A DNA stretch of 64,000 nt from Saturnia japonica (Eukaryota > Arthropoda > Insecta > Lepidoptera > Saturniidae). The notes beneath the pieces are model-generated. The model saw only the letters and a list, made by a program, of their open reading frames with translations. It had not been told where the DNA came from and made no database searches. The DNA lies in the NCBI GenBank assembly GCA_033032175.1, contig CM065334.1, positions 3,965,705 through 4,029,704 of the forward strand, in the 5' to 3' direction. A program made the position numbers and the translations under genes. Shown piece after piece: positions 25,925 through 37,542 of this stretch (positions are counted from its first letter, which is position 1; each line of letters starts with the position of its first letter).

Positions 25925-26250
25925 CTAGGCCGGGAGCTACGGGCAGTTTTGACTCGTGGAAGTATACACCCATAAATTTTTTATCATAAGTAGTTTTCAT
26001 ACTGCTAATAAAGGAACTAATGGTCAGACCCTTGGCAGGGCCCTTAGTTGTGGCTTAGGAGGCTGACGAAGTTGTCAAAAAAAACGATAATATTATTTTA
26101 CATCTTCGTCAGCCTCCTCCACAATAACTAAACGAGGTCGCGCGGTCTGTTTATTTTATATCACTAAGCAATATATAAACTATTATCAAACTCATGTCCT
26201 GCTAATGTACATTGCTTCTCATGAAAAAGGTCCCGTAGCTCCCGGACTAT
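25925..26250. mobile_element. inverted-repeat element in intron 5
   Basis: The outer arms CCGGGAGCTACGGG (25930-25943) and its complement (26232-26245) enclose inner arms AGGAGGCTGACGAAG (26057-26071) and its complement (26104-26118). Cruciform-forming and probably a MITE fossil. Confidence 0.45.
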
Positions 26251-26869
26251 ACGTACTAGAGAGACGACAACTCAACCAGATTGTTTGGAACACTGTTCGA
26301 GTGCATACACTCGAACTCACAGTCTGTGTCGGGCACTTGTTGCGATTACACGTTTCAACGCTGAATTTTACTTCATGTGCAGTTAAATAACTCTGGAAAC
26401 ACAAGTAAAAGTCAACGAGTGACATTTCATCAGTAAGTTGAATGTATTAAAGCGCACGTGTCCCGCGGTCTAATGTGGAACACAATTTTTGTTCCTAGTA
26501 ATTGTTCTAGTGCGTAATACGGTAGTATATAATTCATCAATGTTTAAAACCCTAAATCAGCGGGAATCGAACTGTCAACCACTCGTACTGTACTTACAAC
26601 AATGCGTACAAAGCTGACCGTAACACAGCTGAGCCAATTCCGCGACTGTCCATGGTTTGAAAACCTTATATGAATATGTATTTGTTTTTTTTTAGTGTCG
26701 GTCAAATCTGTTTAGCACCACTCTACGTTATCTAACTTTGTTTAAAAAAAAATGTCATCGAAAGCATTAATGGGCAATTTTATTGCAAAATTGTTTGTTC
26801 GTTCGATTTGAAAATGTATTAAAGTTAAACAAGAGAATTCTTAACAAAAAAATCAATATGATTTTGTAA

Positions 26870-27070
26870 AGTTCCCCAGTGTTTCTTCGAAGCCGAAGGT
26901 TCGATGCCAGTAAAATTAAAATGGGACCACCAGTGGGGTACTCCCTTTCCAACAAAAAAAGAATAATTCAAATTGGTTCATAAACAAATAAGTTATGGCG
27001 GAAAATACATAAAATAATATGTTTATTCGAATTGAGTAAAGTAACTACCGTCTTTTTTTGATGTCGGTTA
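26870..27070 (-). repeat. family-D repeat next to exon 6
   Basis: A reverse copy ending about 30 bases before the acceptor of exon 6 (27099), so it may overlap the branch-point region. Confidence 0.5.
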
Positions 27071-27098
27071 AATAAAATATTTTCGTTTTTGTTTCCAG

Positions 27099-27225
27099 TG
27101 GAGCTGTTCTGTTGCTGGGAGGTATTATGCTGAACGTTTGGGCGGCCGCCCTCTTGTTCCAACCGGTCGAGGAGCACATGGTGAAGAAGTACAAAGAGCC
27201 CGAGGAAGACGATGAAAGTCCTCAG
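27099..27225 (+). CDS. SLC16-like transporter, exon 6 (TM6, last shared exon)
   Basis: The acceptor is GTTTCCAG|TGG and the donor CCTCAG|GTGAGC; the exon enters in phase 2 and ends in phase 0, 127 bp. It encodes residues 243-285: TM6 (GAVLLLGGIMLNVWAAALLF) and the start of the central cytoplasmic loop (QPVEEHMVKKYKEPEEDDESPQ). Because it ends in phase 0, it can join either of the two downstream phase-0 terminal exons (31228 or 37543) without changing frame. Confidence 0.93.
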
Positions 27226-30200
27226 GTGAGCTTACAATTTGAACTTGAAATCTGTTGGTAGTTTATGATCAGATTGTTTAGATCTCTTTCTAATCATCTA
27301 CCGATGTGTTGTAGTGACGCGACTTCGACACAGCTTTTTCGAGTGAAAAACATTTCGGATCGAGTTCACTCGGACACGATTACTTGAGTCACTCGCAGGG
27401 ACAAAAAAGTTTATACCTGTCCGCGTACCTAAAAATCAGGGTTCACAATCGTATGATAATTATTATACGACAGTTTTATGCCTTCGTACGATGTACGACA
27501 GCACATTTTTTTTTATTATCGTACGAAAATATGATAATTTTAATATTTTAAAAATTCATAAAATCTGTCCTTCTGAACGGAAATCGGTATAGTACGAGAA
27601 TTCTGTTCCAATATATAAAAAATACAATAAATTCGACGTTACTGGTACGACAATTGCCGCGTTTCAGGTTGTGAACCATGACCCAAATTACTTAACAAGT
27701 TATGTTAACTAGCGGTCGCACATTGATCGAAATTCGACCAGGGACTTTTTAATCATAGACTATTTTCTGTTTGACATTTGCAGTATGAACCTAAACAATG
27801 AATATTATATCACTTGCTGTCACTTTACATTGAGAGACAATGTCAATATTTTAGGAGTCTAAGTTCAATGCCACTGGTCGTTTTAGGATTCGCAGTGTTA
27901 CTTTATTTTATTTAATATATTAGTAACAGATATAATAGATACATTTTAGCTTTCTGCACTCCTTCTCCATATAAACTATAACCATGCCAAACCTAGGTCT
28001 TCCGTGCACGCAATACGCTTAAAAAGTGGAATAAAGTTTTGCTTCACGTATTAATATAATGATTATTGTCAATGCGATTTGTTATTGTCTATTTTGTTTG
28101 TTAAAATAGAAACAGTTCATGTAAGTGTTTATTTTGGTTTCGAAATGAGAGACGATAATAAATTAACTGCAAAATCACTTCTTGGGGGAAATAAACAATT
28201 CGAGTGACTCGGTACCTTCGTTCGAGTGATAATCGAGTGAAATTGTCAAACTACTTGAATTACTCGAGTCGCATTACTAATGTGTTGGGGCAGTTGCGTT
28301 TGAAAGCTTTCACGACTTTTGAGATTAGCTTCGTTGCACCTTCGATCATAAATGCCACTTCTGGACGTGATTCTGGTCAACACGCCTATTTGGGTGTTGG
28401 GATTGCAGCGCTCGTTACTTGCGGTACTGTAAAGCGATTAAAAAAAAATAAGAAGAGATAAGAATTAATACTTTTTCATTTGTCATTCGAATACTAGTTA
28501 TCGATATTCGAGAAATCGATTATTGAGTTGTTTTTTTTTAATTATGCTATAGCTTGTATAACGGACGAGTAAGTGAAAATATTTGTGGATACGTTTTTAT
28601 TCAATCTTATAAATAAGACACAGCCATCGAAATTACTTGAGATTAAATAAAAATATAAAATGTGGTCTCTGGTCAAATATTATTTTTATTTCACAATAAA
28701 ACCGTATTGAGCGTTTTTACGTCTTAAAATTCACAAATTTAATTAGAGACTATCGCTTTTACCGCGGCCTCGCTTGCATCTATTTGAGTAGTGTCCCATC
28801 TTATGTCATCCCATATGTCCCAACATGGTGAATTTTCATAAAAAAACTTTCCACCATCTTAGTGGTTTAATTTTCAAAAATCATTATTCCTTAGTGCTGC
28901 TCACTCATAGTGTAAAAGAACGCGCATGCAAATTTTCACGTTCTTAGCGTTCAGTTGTTCGGATTGTGCGTTAATAGTTACAGTCAGTCAGTTATCCTTT
29001 TATATATAGATAATCAATAAACATATACCGATTAGACCAGTGGTTTCCATCCCGTAGGCTGCGTATTTATCAGAGATATGCGAGGTAGATAGGCGGTGCG
29101 CGAGAAAACAATCCAACGATAGGTTTACTTCAGTTGCCTAGCTTCTCTTAGCTTCTCTTACATCTCTGGTGAATATGCAGCCTAAAGTTACCAAATCCTG
29201 ACTAATTTTTATTCTTGCTTCTTTCCATAATTATTAATATTATTAAAAATGTAATAATACGAGTGAAACCGTAGGCTACAGCTAGTCGTTTCAATTTTTT
29301 ATTGACAATTACCAGAATATTTGACCGGTGGCTACAGATAAATTTATCGTTAATTGATTAAACTTATAAAAAAAATATACAAAATCGTATGTTTCGCGTT
29401 CATTTTTTAACGAACTCCAACAAAAGACGGAGGGTTGGGGAGGGGACACGATTCGAATGTTTTTTTTTTTATGGAGGGTTCAGCCATGACTTCTTTGTTT
29501 ATGAACCGATTTGGATGATTCTTTTTTTTATGTTAAGGTATCATAATACCTCAAGGGTGGCCCCTTTTTAATTTTATAGGTATTGGCCCTTCATCTTCGA
29601 AGATACACAAGGGCGCTGTTCAAAATCATTGAAGGTGGTTTTGCTTTTGCGTTTAAACTTGTCGTGTTATTTTTTTTTAACATTTGGTGTATATTTTGAA
29701 AATGAAACGTTGATAAGAGTAAAAGAAAATGTTGGCAACACTGGGTGGCATCTACATATTGCGTCAAAGTAAGATTATATTCCATTTATTTTATATTTCA
29801 CAATAAAATAACGTTAATAACCGTTTCTGTACTTTGTATGTGTTGTAATAGTCATTTTATGTGCGTTGCTTGCTCGTAACGTTATTAACTTATAACAGTT
29901 TATAACGGTGTAACGTTGCTTTTCGTAAGTTTCTTGTGCTTTTCTCATTATTACTCTTCATATTTTGTTCTTGTGACACCACTCAACAATACCATAGAGT
30001 TAACATAGTTTATTGTTGATGATTTGTAGAAAAGGCGGATTTACCAAATGAAAACTTTTCAGGGAAGCTGATTTTTATTTTAAATCGTATAATTTTCTAC
30101 TGTAGTTTATTTTTGAACTCGAACAGTAAAATCAATTTGCCGAGCCACTAAATTAAAAAAAAAAAAACAACTGATCGTTTCGAGTAATAATAAATATCGA

Positions 30201-31227
30201 ACGCATAAAAATTGTTTTCCACTTCATCCTTTTTTTGTTCGTGTAATAAATAACGTTTGCTAAAAACATAAATTTTATAATGACGACTTAAAATTTTATG
30301 TTGAAAGAAACACGAGTGGTTTTACAAGATTGCTTTATAACATAACTAACATTTTCCAACAATTAAAATAATCACTTTCCTTAACTAAATATATTTCGAA
30401 TTACGAGAACAACATGAAAGGTTTCATTTTCAAAAAATACACAACGGCCGCCCTTAGTAACGTTTTTTTAAATATAATTTTATCGCTATTTAAAGTTATC
30501 TTCAGTTATAAATAACGTGTTGTTATAACGTTATTATCGTTTTTTAAATAACAATAACGAAAGTGATTATAGGATGATAATTATTTAGTGTAGATTTATT
30601 TAGAAAGAGTTTAATAAATAAATGTTACTAATGTGGATTTTGGAAGCTTATTTTATAACGTAGATACTTTAGAAGTGTATCGGGAATTGGAATGTTATAT
30701 ATTTTTATATACAATATCAGAGAACTACTGCTCGTTAATTAAAATACTGGGTATATTTAGAGTTGCTGTCCGTCGGTTTTCCCATAGTTTGAAAGGTGTC
30801 CGCGCAAAACCCCGGATGAAAAGTCCGGGGAAAACTTATTATTTCCAAATGTTCAATGATTTTCAAGTTATTATCGGCCTTCAAAGTATTAATATATAGA
30901 AGGCTAGGTAGGTTTTTTGATACAATTATTTAAAAAAAAAAATTATTACGTCAGCAGAAAATTATATGCTATGTTACAATTAAAAACGCTCATTTCTATT
31001 GACCTTTTTTCAGTAATGCAATGACTTTTATTAAGTAATAGAGATAGACGTGGGGGCTTTATAGATAAATAATTATAACGTTATATTAATAACGGTTTTA
31101 GAAATAACGTGGGTTAGGAATATATATATTATTAATCATAAAAATGATGTAAATACGCATGGTTTATGTATAGATTTAATCATTTTATATGTAATAAATA
31201 ATATATGAATGATAATTTTGTTTCCAG
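27226..31227 (+). other. intron 6 up to exon 7a
   Basis: It holds a family-C repeat (27712-28065), a LINE-like 3' fragment (about 28740-29010), a family-D repeat (29395-29660) and about 1.4 kb of very AT-rich DNA just before exon 7a, including a GC-rich hairpin at 30810-30830. The open frame 30633-30899 has no coding character. Confidence 0.5.
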
Positions 31228-32361
31228 GACGATATATTGTTCGAAGAGGAAGAACCGGATGATAATATACAAGTATTACCGAACGAGCTGTACTCGGTGA
31301 ACGAGGGTATTGAAAATGGGCACACGGAGAAGCTCAAAGAAGCAATGAATTCATCACAACCGCATATACACAATAGTCAGTCTTGTATATCGACTTCGCA
31401 ATCGCAGAGTCAGCTCCGGCAGAATTTATCGAAACGAAAACTGTCTTATACACGGCCGGTGCCGAAAACGACTTGCAGTTCGACGTCTATAACGAAGTTA
31501 GGATCGCAGGAAGCGTTTTCGAGAAGACCAAGTACCGCAGGACCGAAAAGGAACTATTCGACGTCGAGTTTCGCTTACGTATCTACCCCGTTCCACGGTT
31601 CGACGCTGTCCGCATTCCATCAGCCGAACGAATTCGCTTCGCAATTCTCTTTGAAATCGATCACGGACAGCGTCTCCGAAGTCGCATACTGCTGTTTTTG
31701 TTGTAAAAAGAAAGAGAAAAAAGAACCGAATAAATTTTTCGACTTGTCTTTACTTGCTGACCCTACCTACCTTGTTATACTTATATCGAGCAGTACTGTC
31801 GCTATATCTGTTACTAATTTTATAATACTATTACCGAAGCACGCGCAGACAATCGGGTTCGATAAAGCGAAAGGAGCTTATTTGCTCAGTACCGTGTCAG
31901 CTCTCGACCTCGTCGGACGTATAGGCGGTTCGGCGTTATGCGATTTGAATATAATTCCTAAATCGTTTTACTTCGTCGGTGGTTTAGTTTTTTCCGGTAT
32001 AGCGTTGATTGTAATACCGTTTTTGGAATCGTACACGTGGATTAGCGTTTGGTGCGCTTTTTTCGGTTTGTCTTCGGGTATTAATAACAGCGTGACAACC
32101 CTAGTCATGGCTGAGATATTGGGTGTAGAGAGATTAATGTCGACTTACGGTATTAGTTTGTTCGTAAACGGTATATTGCAACTGATAGGACCGCTGCTCT
32201 GTGGTTTATGGTTTGAGAGAGATAAGAATTTCGTCAGTATGTTTGTAACTTTCGGTTTGATTTTTATCGCCGGCGCTTCACTATGGTTGTTTATGCCGAT
32301 CATAGATAAACATAAGAGGAAGAAGGCGAATATAGATAATGAATTTTCGAGAAATATTTAG
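31228..32361 (+). CDS. SLC16-like transporter, alternative terminal exon 7a (loop + TM7-12)
   Basis: The acceptor is TTTGTTTCCAG|GAC, phase 0. The open frame runs 377 codons to a TAG stop and gives a 662-residue isoform. Residues 286-450 form a long Ser-rich cytoplasmic loop. It includes the motif STSSFAY-STPFHGSTLSAF at 396-415 and a Cys cluster, YCCFCCKKKEKK (439-450), just before TM7, which could be S-acylated. TM7-12 follow. TM8 carries ALDLVGR with Asp512 and Arg516, the positions equivalent to Asp302 and Arg306 that are essential in MCT1. The C-terminal tail is short and basic. By hand alignment it is roughly 60-65% identical to exon 7b over TM7-12 and much less in the loop. Confidence 0.93.
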   Translation, partial: DDILFEEEEPDDNIQVLPNELYSVNEGIENGHTEKLKEAMNSSQPHIHNSQSCISTSQSQSQLRQNLSKRKLSYTRPVPKTTCSSTSITKLGSQEAFSRRPSTAGPKRNYSTSSFAYVSTPFHGSTLSAFHQPNEFASQFSLKSITDSVSEVAYCCFCCKKKEKKEPNKFFDLSLLADPTYLVILISSSTVAISVTNFIILLPKHAQTIGFDKAKGAYLLSTVSALDLVGRIGGSALCDLNIIPKSFYFVGGLVFSGIALIVIPFLESYTWISVWCAFFGLSSGINNSVTTLVMAEILGVERLMSTYGISLFVNGILQLIGPLLCGLWFERDKNFVSMFVTFGLIFIAGASLWLFMPIIDKHKRKKANIDNEFSRNI

Positions 32362-33396
32362 TAGATAGCTTTTTTTGTTTGTTTTTAACGTTAGAAAGCA
32401 TATTAAAAAAAAAACTATTTTTTTATAACGAACAATGCTTTAGAAGTTGGAATGTTAAAGGAGGTGGATGTACCCAGTTTGGATCGTGAAGTAAGCATTT
32501 TTTTTTTTTTTGTCTTTCGTTATCATTGTAACGCAGGTTTTTTACGTTTTGTTGATAGGATAATTTTTCATCGAATTTCTTTATTTTAAGCGTTTTTATA
32601 ACAGCTACGTTAATTATAGTTTGTTCATAATAATAAGTTCTGCTGATGTGTCCCTAGAACGTAAATTGTTAGGTACCGTGCAATTTATTGCATAACCTAA
32701 AAGCATGTATTTTGACTATCAATTATTATCATTATTAAAATGATATGATAGTGATATAAGTTATAAAATATTTTGCGCGACTTACTTACTTAACTTAATT
32801 TTTACAATGATTTTTGTAAATTTTCGTATATTTGTTCTTACTACGTGCAGCGTTACTTTCTGTTATACTTAAAACTAGAGTAGACTAAATCGCAAATGAA
32901 TCGAACATCGTTATACATTTCATTTTCTTTCCTTCTTTTTTAGATTACTATCTCAATAGTTATTATAGTTTGTTTTTGTTATTTCATTTACACAACTCAC
33001 ACCCCTCCATTTATTTAAAGTATAATCATATTACCGACTTTATTTAGTTCTTAAAAGGAATCGGTAATCATAAAAACAACTTTCAAAATTGAAGTTATGA
33101 TACATCACTTTAAACTTTTGACATATTATGTCATGCAATCCTTGTTATTATGAACAAAGTGTAAAAACGATGCTGTTTTTGAGTGATTTTTTAATTGTTA
33201 CAGTTATTTTAAAAGAATAGATAATTTTTCTCTTTTTTTTATATCCCGATTAATGTTTTATCAGTTGTCTATGGTGATGAGGTTTTTTTAATTTGGCCGT
33301 TGGAAGAAAAAAGTCTGTATTTTATTACAGTTTTTAATCATTTTTTTACTAGTATTTTTCGTGTGATTACTAATATAAATGATAATATTTTTAGGT

Positions 33397-33406
33397 AATA
33401 AATAAA
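33397..33406 (+). terminator. candidate polyadenylation signal for isoform 7a
   Basis: Two overlapping AATAAA hexamers lie about 1.04 kb downstream of the exon 7a stop, in AT-rich DNA without an obvious repeat between. Another AATAAA is at 35725. The hexamer is common in AT-rich sequence, so this is only a candidate 3' end. Confidence 0.3.
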
Positions 33407-35166
33407 TTCTTGAGACTGCTGTTCTTCCTAGATTTTTTCTTATGGTCAGTACCTCTTGTTACCTACATTTGAGGCTTCCTATATACCTTAATATATAAGT
33501 GTAAATTATAAATATACAGTTTATTGTAAGATTCAATTTTTTCTCTGTTTTTACACGTTTTTAAACAGCATTTTTTAGCTTTTAAACCCAATTTCTTTTG
33601 ATGTTGTGTTGATGGGGTCTTAGATAACACGCTAGCTCTCAATCAAATGCAGCTGCCGGAACACACCTATAGGTGCTTGACGACAGATTTCCAATTCTAG
33701 CCAGGTTAGGGCTTTTTCTATAGATCTAAATTTCAATGTCTGCCATTTCACAAAGGTGTTTTTGTATAAACGCCATATTATCTCGGTTAATTCTTCATCA
33801 AAATTAATGATTCAAACATCATTTCAAAGCTTATGTTCCCCGTTATTGTCTAAAATTAGACAATCAGTTAAAAAACGACTGCAACAAAAACACGATAAAA
33901 AACTATTTTTTTCCTTTTTTGTTTTAAAAAGTAAAACAAAAAGTTATTTGATTCTCAGACGTCGTACTTAAATATTATATAGCCTATGTCACTCCCACAA
34001 TTAAGACTATTCGACACCTCGTATGCTAAAATCCATCAAGTCGTTTAGGCTACAGAGCGTGCCAAAGAAATAGATATACGCTCTAAAAACATAAACCTGT
34101 TGCTCAGTCGGGTAATTATTGCTTCCATTTAAAAACTTCGTAACAAAACTTTTCCCTAGGAACGCCATCTGTTGATGCAAATGACAATATTTATAGTAAC
34201 AATTAAGCAATAAAACTCGGGCTGTCTGTATACAGGCCATGAATGCTTTCACAGCGGCACTCGGTTTCCCGTTTCATCTCAACCCTCAGGAATTGTTACC
34301 TGTTAGTCTCTGGTCCCAGAACTACGGACTCTTTGAGGCCGGTCATAAATGCCATTAAAATATGCATTTTAGAGTCTAATAGATTTACTAGGTCGGCTGT
34401 AGGTTGTATAAGACGAGAACAAATACGCAATACACTAGTGTCCGTATTATTTTGTTGATTTTCTTTGTTATACGAGTTACGTACAGTTACAGTACACGTA
34501 AACACAATTAAATACGTCTATTAAACATTACAATACACTTTAAAATCTTGAGTTTTGTAAAATAACCGGAATTTGTTATGATAACGATTTAAGTAGATAG
34601 TACATATGAAAATGGTCTCGTATCTCTATCTCGTTCTAGCACAAACTATTATGCTCTTTCTCTTTCGAGTTGCCGATCTATATATATTAAATCTATAGAA
34701 TACACAATGAAATTTGAAAAGGAAAGCGTTTTTGTGTATTCCTTTAAGCCGAGAACATTTACAATTGTTATTTTTTTTTATATTGCAATATTAATAATTA
34801 AGAAAAAAAAACATTCTGCTTATTACATCGTCGTAAAGGTAAAATAGAGATTTATTAATTTGTTTAATAAATCTAAAGTACCTATGTATTTACATAAATT
34901 ATTCTTACTGGTTAATTGAAGCAATTAAGAATTCCACAGATTATACAATAATAAGTATATTGATTATAACTCTTTTAAACAATAGCCGTTTTGTAAAATT
35001 TTTGTTGAAAACATTCAATTTTCGATTTATCATAAGTGCATAAATAGTGATGTATTTTTACCGTAGCACGTTTTTGTAAATTTGGTTTTCAATTTGTATC
35101 AATTTACAGTTTTTTCTTTTTAAATGATAATAATCAATACGAAATTATGCCTGCCTGTATTATCAA

Positions 35167-35437
35167 ATTGCCTCGTTAGCCTAGTGATCGTAAGCGCGAC
35201 TGCTATGAGCGAGGCCCTGGGTTCCAAACCCAGGTCGAGCAAAGTGTTATTGGGTTTTTCCTATGAAATTCTCAGTAGCAGCTCGGAGTTTGGTTTCGTG
35301 CCCGATTAATGGCAATAGGCTCGCCCCCTATTACATGGGACCTAAAAACATACTCAACGAACTGTGGGTGTACATTAGTACACCTCTGCCTAACCCTTCG
35401 GGGAATACAGGCGTGATGGTATGTTATGTATGAAATT
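35167..35437 (+). repeat. SINE-1 (tRNA-derived), best preserved copy
   Basis: Full-length copy with head CCTCGTTAGCCTAGTGATCG, B-box GGTTCCAAACCC and tail CGTGATGGTATGT. It lies between the two alternative terminal exons of the transporter. Confidence 0.8.
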
Positions 35438-36892
35438 ATGAATTAAGGGTTAAATTATCAATAGTTGAGGACAGTGGATACCTTTAAGAAAAAAAACCGA
35501 TGCAGTAAAAAATTTTCTTTTACATTTTTTTTCTCGCAAAAGCTAAGCTGGCTAGATCCTCCCCAGTGCTTGTTTAATTCAGAGTATATTCATTTCAAAT
35601 GATATACTCGGTTTGTCTGTTTAATTTCCGCGACGAAAAACAAGATGATTTTATAATTTATTATGCTATATAAAGTGAATTTATATGTGTTTTTTATATT
35701 TATATGTAATGTAATAATTTTTGTAATAAATATATTTTGTCATAAAAAATATATTTTATTTGATTAACAAAACTTTGCATGTGGCTGCGATTTTTAATTA
35801 TATCTACAATGGTTATAAATTGGTCGACTTTCTATACAAGACAAATCATTCACATGGTCGCGCGGTGCTTAGAAAACAATATATTAATCGAGGCATTTAC
35901 TTATTACTAATGTTTATTAGTCGTTACTAATATTATACTAGTTAGTATTATTAATTCACGTTCATTCCTAAACGATGATATTCTTTAAGAGAACTAGTAT
36001 ATCGACGAGGAAAGAAAAAGTCTTCCGGAATACCAACATGAAGTTTGATTGTTATTTACTGATCTTATCAAATTAGTTATTACTAATGGTAATATAATCA
36101 TGATATTTTGAGATATCTTCATAATCGAATGATTGCATTAGTATATCATCTCATAATCGCCCAATCACTGCAGTAAGTCTAGACGCCACGCCCACTTTAA
36201 CATAACGCGTGTTACATCTGAACAGAGCTTTATGGTCCTAATCACTATACACAATGAAAAACCCCGGTATAGTGATTCGTTTATGCTCGTCGCGTTTCGG
36301 AATGATGGATAACAGTGGCGACTGGCGATGGACTGTAAATATGTCTTTGGTCGCCATTTTTTTTAATTGTACTTTGCTTCCCATCAGGAAATAAGCTATC
36401 ACGGGACACCCGGCAGATTTGAAAAATCTTGGTGATTATAAAAAATATAATGTGATCCCGAAACAAAATAAAGTCACTGTGAAGATTTTTATTTTATTAC
36501 TATGTGTATGGTGGTCGCAATCCCTGCCAACCGCTTTTCATTTATTCATGTTTTAACATGAAATGATCCACTCTGTCAATTAAATTAAAAAAAAAACGAA
36601 CAAGGGTTCATACCGACAACGTTGGGACCAAAGCGTCGCCACGACAACAGCTGCGAACATTGGGGCCAACTACTAGTCTGACCCACCGCATTAGATGTTT
36701 CTTATCAAAATCGATGCTTTTAAAGAAAAATGAAAAAAAAACTTGACTTCAAACTCCGATCACTTATCTATAACCGGTATAGAATATATCCTATACCTAC
36801 CTACTTACTTTGTATCTTATAAACCCACGTGCGTCCGCACGTTTGTAGTTAGGATCCGACTACATTATTTCTGATAACATTGCGAGGATAGA

Positions 36893-37045
36893 ACAGCGTC
36901 GTCGACATGTTAACAGCTGGATCGTTGACATGTTAGAAACAGGATCGTCAACACGTTAGAAATAGGATCATTGAGATGTTAAGAGCTCGATTGATGACAT
37001 ATTAAGAACAGGATAGTCAACATGTTAAGATCAGGATCGTTATCA
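36893..37045. repeat. degenerate tandem repeat (about 20-22-bp unit)
   Basis: About seven diverged units of the form GGATCGT(T/C)(G/A)ACATGTTA(A/G)(A/C)A, upstream of exon 7b. Confidence 0.6.
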
Positions 37046-37084
37046 TTACGTTAATACACGTCTTAAAAATAGAAAGAGAAATGT

Positions 37085-37260
37085 TTGTAATGCAAAATGC
37101 AACTGCCGGAACATACCTGGCGATATATTTTTAACTTGAAGGTGATATCAATGCGGGTGTGCATTAGAAAATGTCCTACCACCATGCTATAATTTCTTAA
37201 CGATGTATTCCCTTATCGAAAACCCAAGCTCCTTGCAGGGATTCGAACTCGCGACTCTAA
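37085..37260 (-). repeat. SINE-2 (tRNA-derived)
   Basis: A reverse copy with inverted B-box GCAGGGATTCGAACTCGCG, 280 bases upstream of exon 7b. The open frame 37203-37535 runs through it and is not coding. Confidence 0.65.
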
Positions 37261-37542
37261 ACATTCAATTAAACTGTAAAATGTTAGATTTTGCAAAAAT
37301 AAGTGGGATTTCTTTTGATACGATTTACGAAGATCGAGAATACATACATACGAAAATGGTCTCGTATCCCCATCTCGTTCTAACACAAGCGTATACTATG
37401 CTCTTTCCCTTTCGAGGTGATAATGGAAAAGTTCTGGGTATATTACAATGGGGTAAAAACAGACCTTCAGTAATTGCAACTTGGTCTCATGTGAACCCTA
37501 TAATAATACTCGGTGATGATTTATTTCATATTTGATTTTCAG

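Larger units (their letters stand above)
32362..37542 (+). other. region between alternative terminal exons 7a and 7b
   Basis: It includes the probable 3'UTR of the 7a isoform, a SINE-2 fragment (about 33600-33720, minus), a family-E repeat (33875-34110, minus), family-F repeats (34390-34700, 37260-37420), a SINE-1 (35167-35437), an element related to the 57.6-58.5 kb minisatellite (about 35880-36145), a degenerate tandem array (36893-37045) and a minus-strand SINE-2 (37085-37260). No N-terminal transporter exons are present. Confidence 0.55.

Noticed and set aside
31383..31706. Open frame of 107 codons inside exon 7a, in a second frame
   Set aside because: It is a shadow of the conserved transporter frame and has no domain; codon use belongs to the main frame.
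35167..35240. tRNA gene
   Set aside because: The A and B boxes are present, but the cloverleaf is imperfect and the head belongs to a repeated SINE with five other copies here.
37203..37535. 110-codon open frame upstream of exon 7b as an extra transporter exon
   Set aside because: It is made of SINE-2 and family-F repeat sequence and has no transporter features.
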